DNA from: PFJX01 sp040757575
GTDB lineage: Bacteria; Pseudomonadota; Gammaproteobacteria; Burkholderiales; Thiobacillaceae
Assembly: GCA_040757575.1 (NCBI GenBank)
Contig: JBFLXA010000002.1
Span: forward strand, 186,001 to 250,000
DNA: 64,000 nucleotides
Reading direction: 5' to 3'
In this document: piece after piece, positions 8,438 to 17,317 of the stretch
Layout of the letters: every line of letters begins with the position of its first letter
How positions within the stretch are numbered: the first letter of the stretch is position 1
Made by a program: the position numbers and the translations under genes
The notes under the pieces: model-generated
The model's database searches: none
What the model saw: the letters and a program-made list of their open reading frames with translations, nothing else
Told to the model about the DNA's origin: nothing

Positions 8438-9774
8438 CAATTGACTTCGGAAGTGACCACTTCACCCCGCAGGGAATGGGGGTTGGCCTGGATGATTGTG
8501 ACGTCCACGAACTGGCCGATGAGCCGTGCAGGCGCGGGGAAGTTGACGATGCGGTTGTTTTCCGTGCGGCCCATGAGTTCGTTGGGGTCCTTCTTCGACG
8601 GTCCTTCCACCAGCACCCGCTGCACGGACCCCACCATGGCGGCGCTGATGGCAGCAGCCTGGGCGTTGATCTGGTCTTGCAGGTGGTAGAGGCGCTGCAT
8701 CTTCTCGTCATGGGGGGTCTTGTCTTCGAGGTCGCAGGCGGGGGTGCCGGGCCGGGGGCTGTAGAGGAAGCTGAAGGAGGCGTCGAAGCCCACTTCTGCC
8801 ACCAGTTTCATGGTGGCGTCGAAGTCCACTTCCGATTCGCCGGGAAAGCCGACGATGAAGTCCGAGGCGATGGAAATGTCGGGCCGGGCGGTTTTCACCT
8901 TGCGTATGACGCTCTTGTATTCCAGGGCGGTGTAGCCCCGCTTCATGGCCGCGAGCACCCGGTCCGAGCCGGACTGCACCGGCAGATGCAGGTAGCCGGC
9001 CAGCTTGGGCAGCTTGGCGTAGCAGTCGATGAGTCGCTGGGTGAACTCCCGGGGGTGGGAGGTGGTGAAGCGGATGCGCCCGATGCCCGGAATCTCGTGC
9101 ACCAGTTCCAGGAGCAGGGCGAAGTCGGCAATCTCGCCGTCATCCATGGCCCCCCGGTAGGCGTTCACGTTCTGGCCCAGGAGGGTCACTTCCTTTACGC
9201 CCTCGGCGGCGAGATGGGCCACTTCGGCGAGTACATCGGCCAACGGGCGGGAGACTTCCTCGCCCCGGGTGTAGGGCACCACGCAGAAGGTGCAGTATTT
9301 GGAGCAACCTTCCATCACCGATACGAAGGCCGTGGGGCCTTCCACCCGGGCGGGGGGCAGGTGGTCGAATTTCTCGATCTCGGGAAAATCGATATCCACC
9401 TGGGATTTGCCTGTCTCCCGGCGCTTTACCATCATCGCCGGCAGCCGGTGCAGAGTCTGGGGGCCGAACACCAGGTCCACGTAAGGGGCCCGCTTGACGA
9501 TGGCCGCCCCTTCCTGGCTGGCCACGCAACCCCCCACGCCAATGATCAGGTCCGGGTTCTTCTGCTTCAGGTGGCGCACCATCCCCAGGTCGGTGAACAC
9601 CTTTTCCTGGGCCTTTTCCCGTACGGAGCAGGTATTGAACAGGATGACGTCCGCCTCTTCCGGGTTGTCGGTCTTTTCATAACCGCCTTCCACTCCCAGC
9701 ACATCCGCCATCTTGTCGGAGTCGTACTCGTTCATCTGGCAGCCGAAGGTGCGGATAAAGACTTTGCGGGACAT
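8437..9774 (-). CDS. miaB: tRNA-2-methylthio-N6-dimethylallyladenosine synthase MiaB
   Basis: 445 residues from the ATG at 9774 (MSRKVFIRTFGC). MiaB is a radical-SAM enzyme that adds a methylthio group to i6A37 of tRNA. The N-terminal UPF0004 domain has its three cluster cysteines (FGCQMN at C12, NTCSVRE, GGCVA). The radical-SAM motif is GCSKYCTFCVVPYTRGEE, and a C-terminal TRAM domain (about 375-440) ends the protein. It leads the miaB-phoH-ybeY-corC operon and is separated from the upstream fmt by 99 bases. Confidence 0.95.
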   Translation of the reverse strand: MSRKVFIRTFGCQMNEYDSDKMADVLGVEGGYEKTDNPEEADVILFNTCSVREKAQEKVFTDLGMVRHLKQKNPDLIIGVGGCVASQEGAAIVKRAPYVDLVFGPQTLHRLPAMMVKRRETGKSQVDIDFPEIEKFDHLPPARVEGPTAFVSVMEGCSKYCTFCVVPYTRGEEVSRPLADVLAEVAHLAAEGVKEVTLLGQNVNAYRGAMDDGEIADFALLLELVHEIPGIGRIRFTTSHPREFTQRLIDCYAKLPKLAGYLHLPVQSGSDRVLAAMKRGYTALEYKSVIRKVKTARPDISIASDFIVGFPGESEVDFDATMKLVAEVGFDASFSFLYSPRPGTPACDLEDKTPHDEKMQRLYHLQDQINAQAAAISAAMVGSVQRVLVEGPSKKDPNELMGRTENNRIVNFPAPARLIGQFVDVTIIQANPHSLRGEVVTSEVN

Positions 9775-9873
9775 GAATCGTGAGGCTTGGGAAGTAAGGG
9801 GTGAGGTGGAATGTATCAGTGCCGGGAGGCCATAGCCAGCAGCCGGGCTGGCCTGGAAATTCAATCGCTTGCG
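9775..9873 (-). other. Spacer between fmt and miaB
   Basis: Short 99-base spacer on the leftward side. It holds a GCCAG...CTGGC hairpin near 9836-9853, which could weakly attenuate read-through from fmt. There is no clear T-run, so I do not call it a terminator. A promoter for miaB presumably lies here but I see no convincing hexamer pair. Confidence 0.3.
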
Positions 9874-10797
9874 TCAGCCAAGCACCATGCCGGCCTGGAG
9901 CGGGTGGCCGGCCAGAAAGGCGGACACCGGCTGGCGTTTGCCGCCAGCCTTCTGCACTTCGGAAACGGCCAGGGCGCCTTCGCCGCAGGCGACGGTGAAG
10001 GCGTCCTTGTCCACTGCCAGCACCGTCCCGGGGGCGCCGCTGCCGGCCACCGGCCGGGCCTGCCAGAGCTTGAGGGGCTCGCCGTTCAGCAGGGCGGTGG
10101 CGCCGGGGAAGGGGTTGAAGGCCCGGATGCGCCGGTCCAGCACCGCCGCCGGCAAAGGCCAGTCCAGCCGGGCTTCTTCCTTGCCGATCTTGGCCGCGTA
10201 GGTGGCCCGGGCGTTGTCCTGAACCTTGGCGGTGACGTCGCCGGCTTCCAGCCGGGGCAGCAGGGCCACGATCTCCCGGGCGCCCATGACTGCCAGCCGG
10301 TCGTGGAGGCTGCCGGTGGTGTCGGTATCCAGAATGGGCAGGGTGGCCCGGGTGAGCATGGCCCCCGTGTCCAGGCCCTTGTCCATCTGCATGAGGGTGA
10401 TGCCGGTCTCCGTATCTCCCGCCTCGATGGCCCGGTGGATAGGGGCCGCGCCTCGCCAGCGGGGCAGGAGGGAGGCGTGGATGTTGACGCAGCCCAGCCG
10501 GGGCATGTCCAGCACCGCCTGGGGCAGGATGAGGCCGTAGGCGGCCACCACCATGACATCCGCGTTGGCCTCGGCGATGGGCTGGCGGGATTCGTCGGTC
10601 TTCAGGTTTTCCGGCTGGCCCACCGTCAGGTCGTGGGCCAGGGCCACTTCCTTCACGGCGCTCATGCGGGGTTTCATGCCCCGGCCGGCCGGCCGGTCCG
10701 GCTGGGTGAGCACCAGGGGAATGTCGTGGCCGGCGGCGATCAGGGCCTGGAGGGCGGCCGCCGCGAACTCAGGCGTGCCGGCAAAGATGACGCGCAT
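9874..10797 (-). CDS. fmt: Methionyl-tRNA formyltransferase
   Basis: 307 residues, opening MRVIFAGTPEFAAAAL. It formylates initiator Met-tRNA with 10-formyl-THF. Visible: the Rossmann-like N-domain with QPDRPAGRGMK, the catalytic region CVNIHASLLPRWRGAAPIHRAI with Asn and His, the later GITLMQMDKGLDTG with Asp, and a C-terminal OB domain including RAFNPFPGA. Its start overlaps the def stop (TAATG), the universal def-fmt pair. Confidence 0.96.
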   Translation of the reverse strand: MRVIFAGTPEFAAAALQALIAAGHDIPLVLTQPDRPAGRGMKPRMSAVKEVALAHDLTVGQPENLKTDESRQPIAEANADVMVVAAYGLILPQAVLDMPRLGCVNIHASLLPRWRGAAPIHRAIEAGDTETGITLMQMDKGLDTGAMLTRATLPILDTDTTGSLHDRLAVMGAREIVALLPRLEAGDVTAKVQDNARATYAAKIGKEEARLDWPLPAAVLDRRIRAFNPFPGATALLNGEPLKLWQARPVAGSGAPGTVLAVDKDAFTVACGEGALAVSEVQKAGGKRQPVSAFLAGHPLQAGMVLG

Positions 10798-11300
10798 TAC
10801 ATCGCTTCCTTGGCCTGCTTCTGGAGCTTGCTCTTGATGCGGCTCTGTTTCAGGCGGGAAAGGTATTCCACGAACACCTTGCCGTTCAGGTGGTCGATCT
10901 CGTGCTGGATGCAGATGGCCAGCAGGCCGTCCGCCTCCAGTTCGAACGGATTGCCGTGGATATCCAGGGCCCGCACCTTGATGTGTTCGGCCCGGGTGAC
11001 CTTGTCATAGATGCCGGGCACCGACAGGCAGCCTTCCTCGTAGACGGTTTCCCCGTCCTTGGCGACGATTTCCGGGTTGATGAATACCCGCAACTGGTCC
11101 TTGGTCTCGCTGATGTCCACCAGGATCAGGCGGATGTGCCGGTCCACCTGGGTGGCGGCCAGGCCGATGCCGGGGGCGGCGTACATGGTTTCTGCCATGT
11201 CGGCCGCCAGCTGGCGGATGCTGTCGTCCACCTGGGCGATGGGCTTGGCCACCGTGTGCAGGCGGGGGTCGGGAAAGTGGAGGATTTTCAGCAGGGCCAT
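10797..11300 (-). CDS. def: Peptide deformylase
   Basis: 167 residues. It removes the N-formyl group from nascent proteins using a bound Fe or Zn. All three family motifs are intact: GIGLAATQ (about 45-52), EGCLSVPG (about 89-96, metal Cys) and QHEIDHLNG (about 131-139, metal His pair and catalytic Glu). The C-terminus is long and basic (RLKQSRIKSKLQKQAKEAM), as in type 1 enzymes. It is the first gene of def-fmt and diverges from the LysM gene. Confidence 0.96.
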   Translation of the reverse strand: MALLKILHFPDPRLHTVAKPIAQVDDSIRQLAADMAETMYAAPGIGLAATQVDRHIRLILVDISETKDQLRVFINPEIVAKDGETVYEEGCLSVPGIYDKVTRAEHIKVRALDIHGNPFELEADGLLAICIQHEIDHLNGKVFVEYLSRLKQSRIKSKLQKQAKEAM

Positions 11301-11341
11301 TATGAATAGGGCGAACTTCCGTGCAGAATCTAACGAAGTGC

Positions 11342-11370
11342 TTTAAGTTTCCGGTGTTCTGAATTATAAC
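11342..11370 (+). promoter_or_regulatory. Candidate sigma-70 promoter of the LysM-dprA-smg operon
   Basis: TTTAAG (11342-11347), a 17-base spacer and TATAAC (11365-11370) lie 46 bases before the chosen LysM start. On the other strand the same place reads TATAAT (11368-11363), which could be a -10 for def, although no good -35 partner is visible. The divergent promoters would overlap. Seen by eye only. Confidence 0.45.
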
Positions 11371-11415
11371 GGGCGCAATTGAGATATCCGTCGCCAAACA
11401 ATGAGGGTGGGAAAC

Positions 11416-12510
11416 ATGCGAATCCTTCCGTTACTCGTCGCCATCGGCCTGGCCTTGCCCGTCTGGGCGGACACGGTCCGGCTCCAGGACAATGCCCCTG
11501 ACAAGCACGTGGTGGTCAAGGGCGACACCCTGTGGGACATCTCGGCGAAATTCCTCAAGGATCCCTGGAAATGGCCGGAAGTCTGGCAGCTCAACCGGGA
11601 GGAAATCCGCAATCCCCACCTGATCTACCCCGGCGATGTGGTTTACCTGAGCATGGTCGATGGCAAACCCCGCCTGTCCTTGCAAAGGGGCATCGAAACC
11701 GTCAAGTTGTCACCCCAGGTCCGTGGCGAGCCCATCATCTTGAAAGACGGGGGCATCCCCAGCATTCCCCTCAGTGCTGTCCAGGCCTTCCTGTCCCAGG
11801 GAGTCGTGGGCGAGGTCAATGAACTGGCCGGCGCGCCTCGCATCCTCGGCTCCAATGACGAGCGCGTCATGTTCGGCCAGGGGGACCGGGTCTACGCCAG
11901 CAAGTCCGACAGCGGAGATGGGCCCTGGCGGGTGATGCGCATTGGCCAGCCCCTGCGCAATCCGGATAACAAGGAGGAAATCCTCGCCTACGAACTGGTT
12001 TACCTGGGCGATGCGGTGACGGAGCGTCCAGGGGACCCCCAGCAGATCAAGCTGACACGGACCGTCCAGGAAGTCCTTGAGCGGGATCGCCTGATGCCCG
12101 CCTGGGACGGCAACCCGCCCCAGTTCGTCCCCCATGCACCCGCTCAGGCGGTGGAAGCCAAAGTGGTGTCGGCCTTAGGCGGTGCGGTCAATGCGGGCAC
12201 CTGGATGAACCTGGTCCTCAATCAGGGCAAGAATGCCGGCCTGGAGGCCGGACACGTGCTGGCGCTGTACAAGGCCGGCCGATCCGTGGCGGATCCGAAG
12301 TGCATCCGGGCCGACAAGATCGCATTCATGGCGGGGCGTGGCGTCGATGGCAAGGAAGATTGCGTGCCTGACAAGACGGACAATGCCGCCCTGCCCGATT
12401 CCCGGGTGGGTCTCGCCTTCGTCTACCGGGTGTTCGACAAGTTGTCCTACGCCCTGGTCATGGAGAGCAGTGAACCCGTGAGCGCCGGGGACGTCGCCCG
12501 CAACCCCTGA
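11416..12510 (+). CDS. Secreted LysM-domain peptidoglycan-binding protein
   Basis: 364 residues from the ATG at 11416, behind GAGGGTGGG; an ATG at 11401 would only lengthen the n-region. Signal peptide about 1-19 with cleavage near VWA-DTV. A single LysM (about 31-78: VVKGDTLWDISAKFLKDPWKWPEVWQLN, HLIYPGDVVYL) should bind GlcNAc in peptidoglycan. The rest (about 90-360) has no named fold I recognise but is typical of the LysM proteins encoded upstream of dprA in betaproteobacteria. It has two Cys near the C-terminus (KCIRADK, EDCVPD) that could form a disulfide. No enzymatic motif is seen. Confidence 0.85.
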   Translation: MRILPLLVAIGLALPVWADTVRLQDNAPDKHVVVKGDTLWDISAKFLKDPWKWPEVWQLNREEIRNPHLIYPGDVVYLSMVDGKPRLSLQRGIETVKLSPQVRGEPIILKDGGIPSIPLSAVQAFLSQGVVGEVNELAGAPRILGSNDERVMFGQGDRVYASKSDSGDGPWRVMRIGQPLRNPDNKEEILAYELVYLGDAVTERPGDPQQIKLTRTVQEVLERDRLMPAWDGNPPQFVPHAPAQAVEAKVVSALGGAVNAGTWMNLVLNQGKNAGLEAGHVLALYKAGRSVADPKCIRADKIAFMAGRGVDGKEDCVPDKTDNAALPDSRVGLAFVYRVFDKLSYALVMESSEPVSAGDVARNP

Positions 12511-12534
12511 TACACCCCCAGACCGGGAGGCGGC

Positions 12535-13647
12535 ATGCTCGACGAGGCCGGGCTGGAGGCCTGGCTGACCCTGGAAGGGGTGCCCGGCCTGGGCCCCCAG
12601 TCCCTCAACGATCTGCTGGGGGCATTTCCTGACCCCGGAGCCATCCTGGCGGCCGGGTCATCCCAGTTGACACCCCTGGTGGGCAAACGGCTGGCCGATG
12701 CCATCGTCCGTGCGCCCCAGGACGCCGCCGCCGCCAGGCTGAAGGACGAAACCCGGACCTGGCTGGCCCAGGCCGGCAACCATTTCATCCCGCGCACCGA
12801 CACCCGCTACCCGTCCCAGTTGCGGGATCTGCCGGACGCCCCCGGCTGGTTGTACCTGAAAGGGGACCCGGACTGGCTGGCCCGGCCCATGGTTGCCATT
12901 GTCGGCAGCCGCAACGCCACCCAGCAGGGCCTTCGGGATGCGGCCGCCTTCGCCCAGGCCTTTTCCGAGGCGGGGCTCACCGTGGTGAGCGGCCTGGCCC
13001 TGGGGGTGGACGCCGCCGCCCATGCCGGGGGACTGGCGGGCATTGGTTCCAGCGTGGCGGTGGTTGGCACGGGCCTGGACCGGGTCTACCCGGCCCGCAA
13101 CCGGGATCTGGCCCACCGCCTGGCTGCCCAGGGAGCCATCGTTTCCGAGTTTCCCTTGGGTACGCCTCCCAAAACCGGCAATTTTCCCCGCCGCAACCGC
13201 ATCATCAGCGGCCTGGCCCTTGGGGTGCTGGTGATCGAAGCGGCCCTGGAGTCCGGCTCCCTGATCACCGCCCGGCAGGCGGCGGAGCAGGGCCGGGACG
13301 TGTTTGCGGTGCCCGGTTCCATCCATTCGGCCCTGGCCAAGGGCTGCCACCGTCTCATCAAGCAGGGGGCCAAGCTGGTGGAATCCGCCCAGGACGTGCT
13401 GGAGGAACTGGGGCCCCGGCTGGGCGGATTCCTGCCGCAGGGCTTGACCCCGACCAAGACCCCGGCGTCTCCGGAGCGGTCGGCAGACCCCCTGCTGGAC
13501 GCCCTTGCCACAGGCCCCCTTGCCCTGGATCAACTGGCGGAGCGCCTTGGCTTGACGGTGGATGCGCTTTCCGTCAGGCTACTTTCAGCCGAACTGGCGG
13601 GCACTGTGGCCCGCCTTCCCGGCGGCCTCTTTCAACGTATTCATTAA
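12535..13647 (+). CDS. dprA: DNA-processing protein DprA
   Basis: 370 residues, good GGGAGGCGG ribosome site. DprA protects incoming single-stranded DNA and loads RecA during natural transformation. Order: an N-terminal SAM/HhH-like region (GVPGLGPQSLNDLLGAFP), the Rossmann DNA_processg_A domain (about 95-300; GSRNATQQG, SGLALGVDAAAH, PRRNRIISGLALGVLVIEA, SGSLITARQAAEQGRDVFAVPG), and a C-terminal winged-helix (about 320-368). The adjoining smg and topoisomerase genes give the usual betaproteobacterial order. Confidence 0.94.
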   Translation: MLDEAGLEAWLTLEGVPGLGPQSLNDLLGAFPDPGAILAAGSSQLTPLVGKRLADAIVRAPQDAAAARLKDETRTWLAQAGNHFIPRTDTRYPSQLRDLPDAPGWLYLKGDPDWLARPMVAIVGSRNATQQGLRDAAAFAQAFSEAGLTVVSGLALGVDAAAHAGGLAGIGSSVAVVGTGLDRVYPARNRDLAHRLAAQGAIVSEFPLGTPPKTGNFPRRNRIISGLALGVLVIEAALESGSLITARQAAEQGRDVFAVPGSIHSALAKGCHRLIKQGAKLVESAQDVLEELGPRLGGFLPQGLTPTKTPASPERSADPLLDALATGPLALDQLAERLGLTVDALSVRLLSAELAGTVARLPGGLFQRIH

Positions 13648-13649
13648 GC

Positions 13650-14108
13650 ATGTTCGACATCCTGCTCTACCTCTACGACACCTATCTGTTCGCGGACCAG
13701 ATCCCCGATGCGGAGCATTTGAGCCGCAAACTGTCGGCAGCAGGGTTTGAAAACGACGATATCGCCCAGGCCCTGGACTGGCTTTCCGGCCTGGACGAGC
13801 TGGTGCCCCTGGACGAGGCGGCTTCGTCCCAGGCCATCCGCATCTACAGCACCGAGGAAGAACGGCGCCTGGATCAGGAGGGACGGGGTTTCCTGGCTTT
13901 CCTGGAAAGTGCCGGCATGTTGCCCCCCCACGGCCGGGAATGGGTGATCGAGCAGGCCCTGGCCCTGCCCGATGCGGATGTGCCCGCCGAGCGCATCAAG
14001 TGGATCGCCATGCTGGCGCTCTGGAAGCTCAAGGGTGCCGGGGACGTGCTCTGGCTGGAAGACCTGGTGCGCGGCGCCGAGGATGGCTGGCAGCCCACCC
14101 TCCACTGA
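13650..14108 (+). CDS. smg: Smg/DUF494 family protein
   Basis: 152 residues, only 2 bases after dprA. It begins MFDILLYLYDTYLFAD, the family signature, followed by helical and winged-helix-like segments (ALDWLSGLDEL, IRIYSTEEERRLDQEGRGFLAFLE) and IKWIAMLALWKLKG near the end. Smg is a conserved acidic cytoplasmic protein of unknown function, nearly always next to dprA. There is nothing unusual in length. Confidence 0.9.
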   Translation: MFDILLYLYDTYLFADQIPDAEHLSRKLSAAGFENDDIAQALDWLSGLDELVPLDEAASSQAIRIYSTEEERRLDQEGRGFLAFLESAGMLPPHGREWVIEQALALPDADVPAERIKWIAMLALWKLKGAGDVLWLEDLVRGAEDGWQPTLH

Positions 14109-14117
14109 CCCATCCCC

Positions 14118-16805
14118 GTGAGCAAACAACTCATCATCGCCGAGAAACCGTCGGTGGCCCAGGATATTGCCCGGGCCCTGGGGGGGTTCAAGAAGGAAAA
14201 GGATTTCTTCGAATCCGAGGAGTACGTCCTTTCCTCAGCCGTCGGCCACCTGCTGGAACTGGTGGTACCCGAGGAATACGAGGTGAAGCGGGGCAAATGG
14301 TCCTTCGCCCACCTGCCCGTCATTCCGCCCCGCTTCGCCCTCAAACCCATTGAAAAGACCGAAGACCGGCTCAAGCTGCTCAACCGTCTGATCAAGCGCA
14401 AGGATGTGGAAGGCCTCATCAATGCCTGTGACGCGGGCCGTGAAGGGGAGCTGATCTTCAATTACATCGTGCAGCATAGCGGCACGAAGAAACCCGTCCG
14501 CCGCCTTTGGCTGCAATCCATGACCCAGGGCGCCATCCGGGACGGTTTCGACAGCCTGCGGGAAGCCGCCGAGGTGGAAGGTCTGCGTACCGCCGCCGTA
14601 TGCCGGGCCGAAAGCGACTGGCTCATCGGTATCAACGGCACCCGGGCCATCACTGCCTTCAACTCCAAGACCGGCGGCTTCCACCTCACCACCGTGGGCC
14701 GGGTGCAGACCCCCACCCTGTCCATCGTCGTGGAGCGGGAAGAAAAGATCCGCGCCTTCAAGCCCCGGGCCTATTGGGAACTGGAAGGCCGTTTCAAGGG
14801 CGCCAACGGTGAATACATCGGCCGCTGGCTCGACGAAAAATACAAGAAGGACGAAAGCGACGAGCAGTCCAGCCCCTGGCGCATCTGGGACCAGGCCACG
14901 GCGGAGGCCATCCGGGCCGCCTGTCTGGGCCAGCCGGCCCGGGCGGAAGAGGAAACCAAGCCCTCCAGCCAGCTTTCGCCCCTGCTCTTCGACCTCACCA
15001 GCCTGCAAAGGGAAGCCAACAGCCGCTTCGGTTTCTCTGCCAAGACCACCCTGGGCCTGGCCCAGGCCCTGTACGAAAAGCACAAGGTCCTCACCTACCC
15101 CCGTACCGACGCCCGGGCCCTGCCGGAAGATTACGTGGGTACGGTGCCCGGCGTGTTGCAGGGCCTGCCTGACGCGTACGCCCCCTTTGCCGGCGAGATT
15201 GCTGCCAAGGGCTGGGTGAAGCCCAACAAGCGCATCTTCAACAACGCCAAGATTTCCGACCACTTCGCCATCATTCCCACCGGCACCGCCCCCAAGAGCC
15301 TGTCGGAAGCCGAAGAGAAGATCTACGACATGGTCACCCGCCGCTTCCTGGCGGTGTTCTACCCGGCGGCGGAATACCAGATCACCACCCGCATCACCCG
15401 CATCGCCGAAGGCAGCAAGCAGCACGCCTTCAAGACCGAAGGCCGAGTCCTGGTGAATGCGGGCTGGCTGGCGGTCTACGGCAAGGGCGCCCAGGTGGAG
15501 GACGAAGAAGGTTCCGGCCCCAGCCTGGTGCCCCTGGTGCCCGGCGAAACCCTGGCCACCGAGGACGTCACCCTGAAGGGCGCCCAGACCCGGCCGCCGC
15601 CCCGCTACACGGAAGCCACCCTGTTGTCCGCCATGGAAGGGGCCGGCAAGATGGTGGAAGACGAGGACCTGCGGGCTGCCATGGCCGGCCGGGGCCTGGG
15701 CACGCCCGCCACCCGGGCCCAGATCATCGAAAACCTCATCGCCGAGACCTACCTGCACCGGGAAGGCAAGGAACTGGTACCCACCGCCAAGGCCTTCTCC
15801 CTCATCACCCTGCTACGGGGCCTGGGCATCACCGAACTGGCCTCGCCAGAGATGACCGGAGCCTGGGAACACAAGCTGGCCCAGATGGAAAAAGGCGGCC
15901 TCTCCAGGGACACCTTCATGGGCCATATCACCGCCCTGACCCAGGAGATCGTGGACCGGGCCAAGCGGTATGAATCCGACACCGTGCCCGGCAACTTCGC
16001 CACCCTGGTCACCCCCTGCCCCAAATGCGGCGGCGTGGTGAAGGAGAATTACAAGAAGTTCGCCTGCCAGGCATGCGACTGGAGCGCCTGGAAGATCGTC
16101 GCCGGCCGCCAGTTCGAGGTTTCAGAAATGGAAACCCTGCTGCGGGAAGGCCGGGTGGGGCCCCTCACCGGTTTCCGCAACAAGATGGGCCGGCCCTTTG
16201 ACGCGGAAATCCGCCTCAATGCGGACAAACAGCCGGAATTCGATTTCGGCCAGAGCTCGGAAGGCGAAGGCGAAGCCGAGGTGGTGGATTTCTCCGGCCA
16301 GACGCCTCTGGGGGCCTGCCCTAAATGTGGTGCCCAGGTGTACGAGCGGGGCGCATCCTATGTCTGCGAGCGCAGCGTGGGCGCTGGAAAAAGCTGCGAC
16401 TTCCGCAGCGGCAAGGTGATCCTGCAACAGCCGGTGGAACCAGAGCAGATGCAGAAGCTGCTGGCGGAAGGCAAGACGGACCTGCTCACCGGCTTCGTTT
16501 CCGCCCGTACCAAACGCAAGTTTTCCGCCTTCCTGGTGCGGGACAAGGATGGCAAGGTGGGCTTTGAATTCGAGGTCCGGGAACCTGGCGCCAAAGGCAA
16601 ACCCCGGGCTGCCCCCGCCGGCCGGGAGCTGGGCCCCCACCCCAAGGACAAGCAACCCATCCTGGTGAAATCCGGCCGCTTCGGGCCCTACGTGCAGCAC
16701 GGCAAGCTCATGGCCTCCATTCCCAAGGAACGGCAACCGGACGACGTGACCCTGGACGAAGCCGTCGCCTGGCTGGCCGAGAAGGCGGCCAAGACCGGCA
16801 AGTAA
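14118..16805 (+). CDS. topB: Type IA DNA topoisomerase (topoisomerase III-like, with zinc C-domains)
   Basis: 895 residues from a GTG at 14118. Type IA enzymes cut one strand through a tyrosine and pass the other. The Toprim domain opens LIIAEKPSVAQDIARAL, with the acidic DAGREGE (D105), and the catalytic Tyr is Y327 in VLTYPRTDARALP. The 5' half resembles TopB more than E. coli TopA. The C-terminus (about 635-895) adds two topoisomerase zinc/C-repeat modules (CPKCGG...CQAC and CPKCGA...CERS...C) and a final GRFGPYVQHGK repeat, so it is longer than TopB of about 650 residues. TopB versus TopA naming is therefore uncertain; the enzyme class is not. Confidence 0.9.
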   Translation: MSKQLIIAEKPSVAQDIARALGGFKKEKDFFESEEYVLSSAVGHLLELVVPEEYEVKRGKWSFAHLPVIPPRFALKPIEKTEDRLKLLNRLIKRKDVEGLINACDAGREGELIFNYIVQHSGTKKPVRRLWLQSMTQGAIRDGFDSLREAAEVEGLRTAAVCRAESDWLIGINGTRAITAFNSKTGGFHLTTVGRVQTPTLSIVVEREEKIRAFKPRAYWELEGRFKGANGEYIGRWLDEKYKKDESDEQSSPWRIWDQATAEAIRAACLGQPARAEEETKPSSQLSPLLFDLTSLQREANSRFGFSAKTTLGLAQALYEKHKVLTYPRTDARALPEDYVGTVPGVLQGLPDAYAPFAGEIAAKGWVKPNKRIFNNAKISDHFAIIPTGTAPKSLSEAEEKIYDMVTRRFLAVFYPAAEYQITTRITRIAEGSKQHAFKTEGRVLVNAGWLAVYGKGAQVEDEEGSGPSLVPLVPGETLATEDVTLKGAQTRPPPRYTEATLLSAMEGAGKMVEDEDLRAAMAGRGLGTPATRAQIIENLIAETYLHREGKELVPTAKAFSLITLLRGLGITELASPEMTGAWEHKLAQMEKGGLSRDTFMGHITALTQEIVDRAKRYESDTVPGNFATLVTPCPKCGGVVKENYKKFACQACDWSAWKIVAGRQFEVSEMETLLREGRVGPLTGFRNKMGRPFDAEIRLNADKQPEFDFGQSSEGEGEAEVVDFSGQTPLGACPKCGAQVYERGASYVCERSVGAGKSCDFRSGKVILQQPVEPEQMQKLLAEGKTDLLTGFVSARTKRKFSAFLVRDKDGKVGFEFEVREPGAKGKPRAAPAGRELGPHPKDKQPILVKSGRFGPYVQHGKLMASIPKERQPDDVTLDEAVAWLAEKAAKTGK

Positions 16806-16813
16806 GCAGGCTC

Positions 16814-17200
16814 ATGAGCGATTCGGCGCCGCTGCTGCTGAACGTCATCGAACTGCTGGGCTACCCCAACCAGCGGCCCCTGTTCGAAAAGCTGGGCTAC
16901 CGGGTCCACACGGAATTCGCCGTGCGCAAGGCCATCAGTCTCATGCGCAAGGAAAAGCCCGCCGTCATCGTCGCCGATTTCTACTTCCAGCCGGATTTCC
17001 GTGACCGGGTCAGCAACCTGGAGTCCCTGCTTGCCACGGCCCAGTCCCAAAAAGACGTGAAGGTGGTGGTGCTCTACGAAGCCCACCATGATCATGCCCT
17101 GGAACGCCTGCGGCAGCGTTTTCGCATCGATGCGGCTTTGACCCTGCCGGTTCAGGCAGCCACCCTGGCCCAACTGTTGGCCCCCAACGGCCAGGACTGA
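16814..17200 (+). CDS. Small protein of unknown function, receiver-like alpha/beta pattern
   Basis: 128 residues, 8 bases after the topoisomerase. I do not recognise a family. Alternating strands and helices (LLLNVIELLG, YRVHTEFAVRKAISLM, AVIVADFYF, VKVVVLYEA, RIDAALTLPV) look like a degenerate response-regulator receiver: the VADF Asp falls where the phospho-acceptor would be, but there is no acidic pair near the start and no downstream Lys. Cytoplasmic and probably co-transcribed with the topoisomerase. Any signalling role is speculative. Confidence 0.65.
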   Translation: MSDSAPLLLNVIELLGYPNQRPLFEKLGYRVHTEFAVRKAISLMRKEKPAVIVADFYFQPDFRDRVSNLESLLATAQSQKDVKVVVLYEAHHDHALERLRQRFRIDAALTLPVQAATLAQLLAPNGQD

Positions 17201-17250
17201 CCGGTGGCCGGCCAGGCCCGAACAGACACGAATAGGCTCTAAACTATGGG

Positions 17251-17284
17251 CCGGCCTCATCGGGGTTTGCCAACCCCGGCCGGT
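17251..17284 (+). terminator. GC-rich hairpin before prsT
   Basis: CGGGGTT (17261-17267), loop TGCC, AACCCCG (17272-17278), extended on the outside by CCGGCC/GGCCGG with a small bulge. There is no T-run after it, so it may be a weak terminator for the topoisomerase operon or a leader structure of prsT rather than a true intrinsic terminator. Confidence 0.4.
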
Positions 17285-17317
17285 GTCGTGCCTTCAGAAC
17301 AACCTCAGGAAGACCTC

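Noticed and set aside
14235..15758. Long reverse-strand open frame of 507 codons inside the topoisomerase gene
   Set aside because: A Gly/Ala/Val/Gln-rich antisense shadow of a GC-rich gene; it lacks any family motif and the forward gene is certain.
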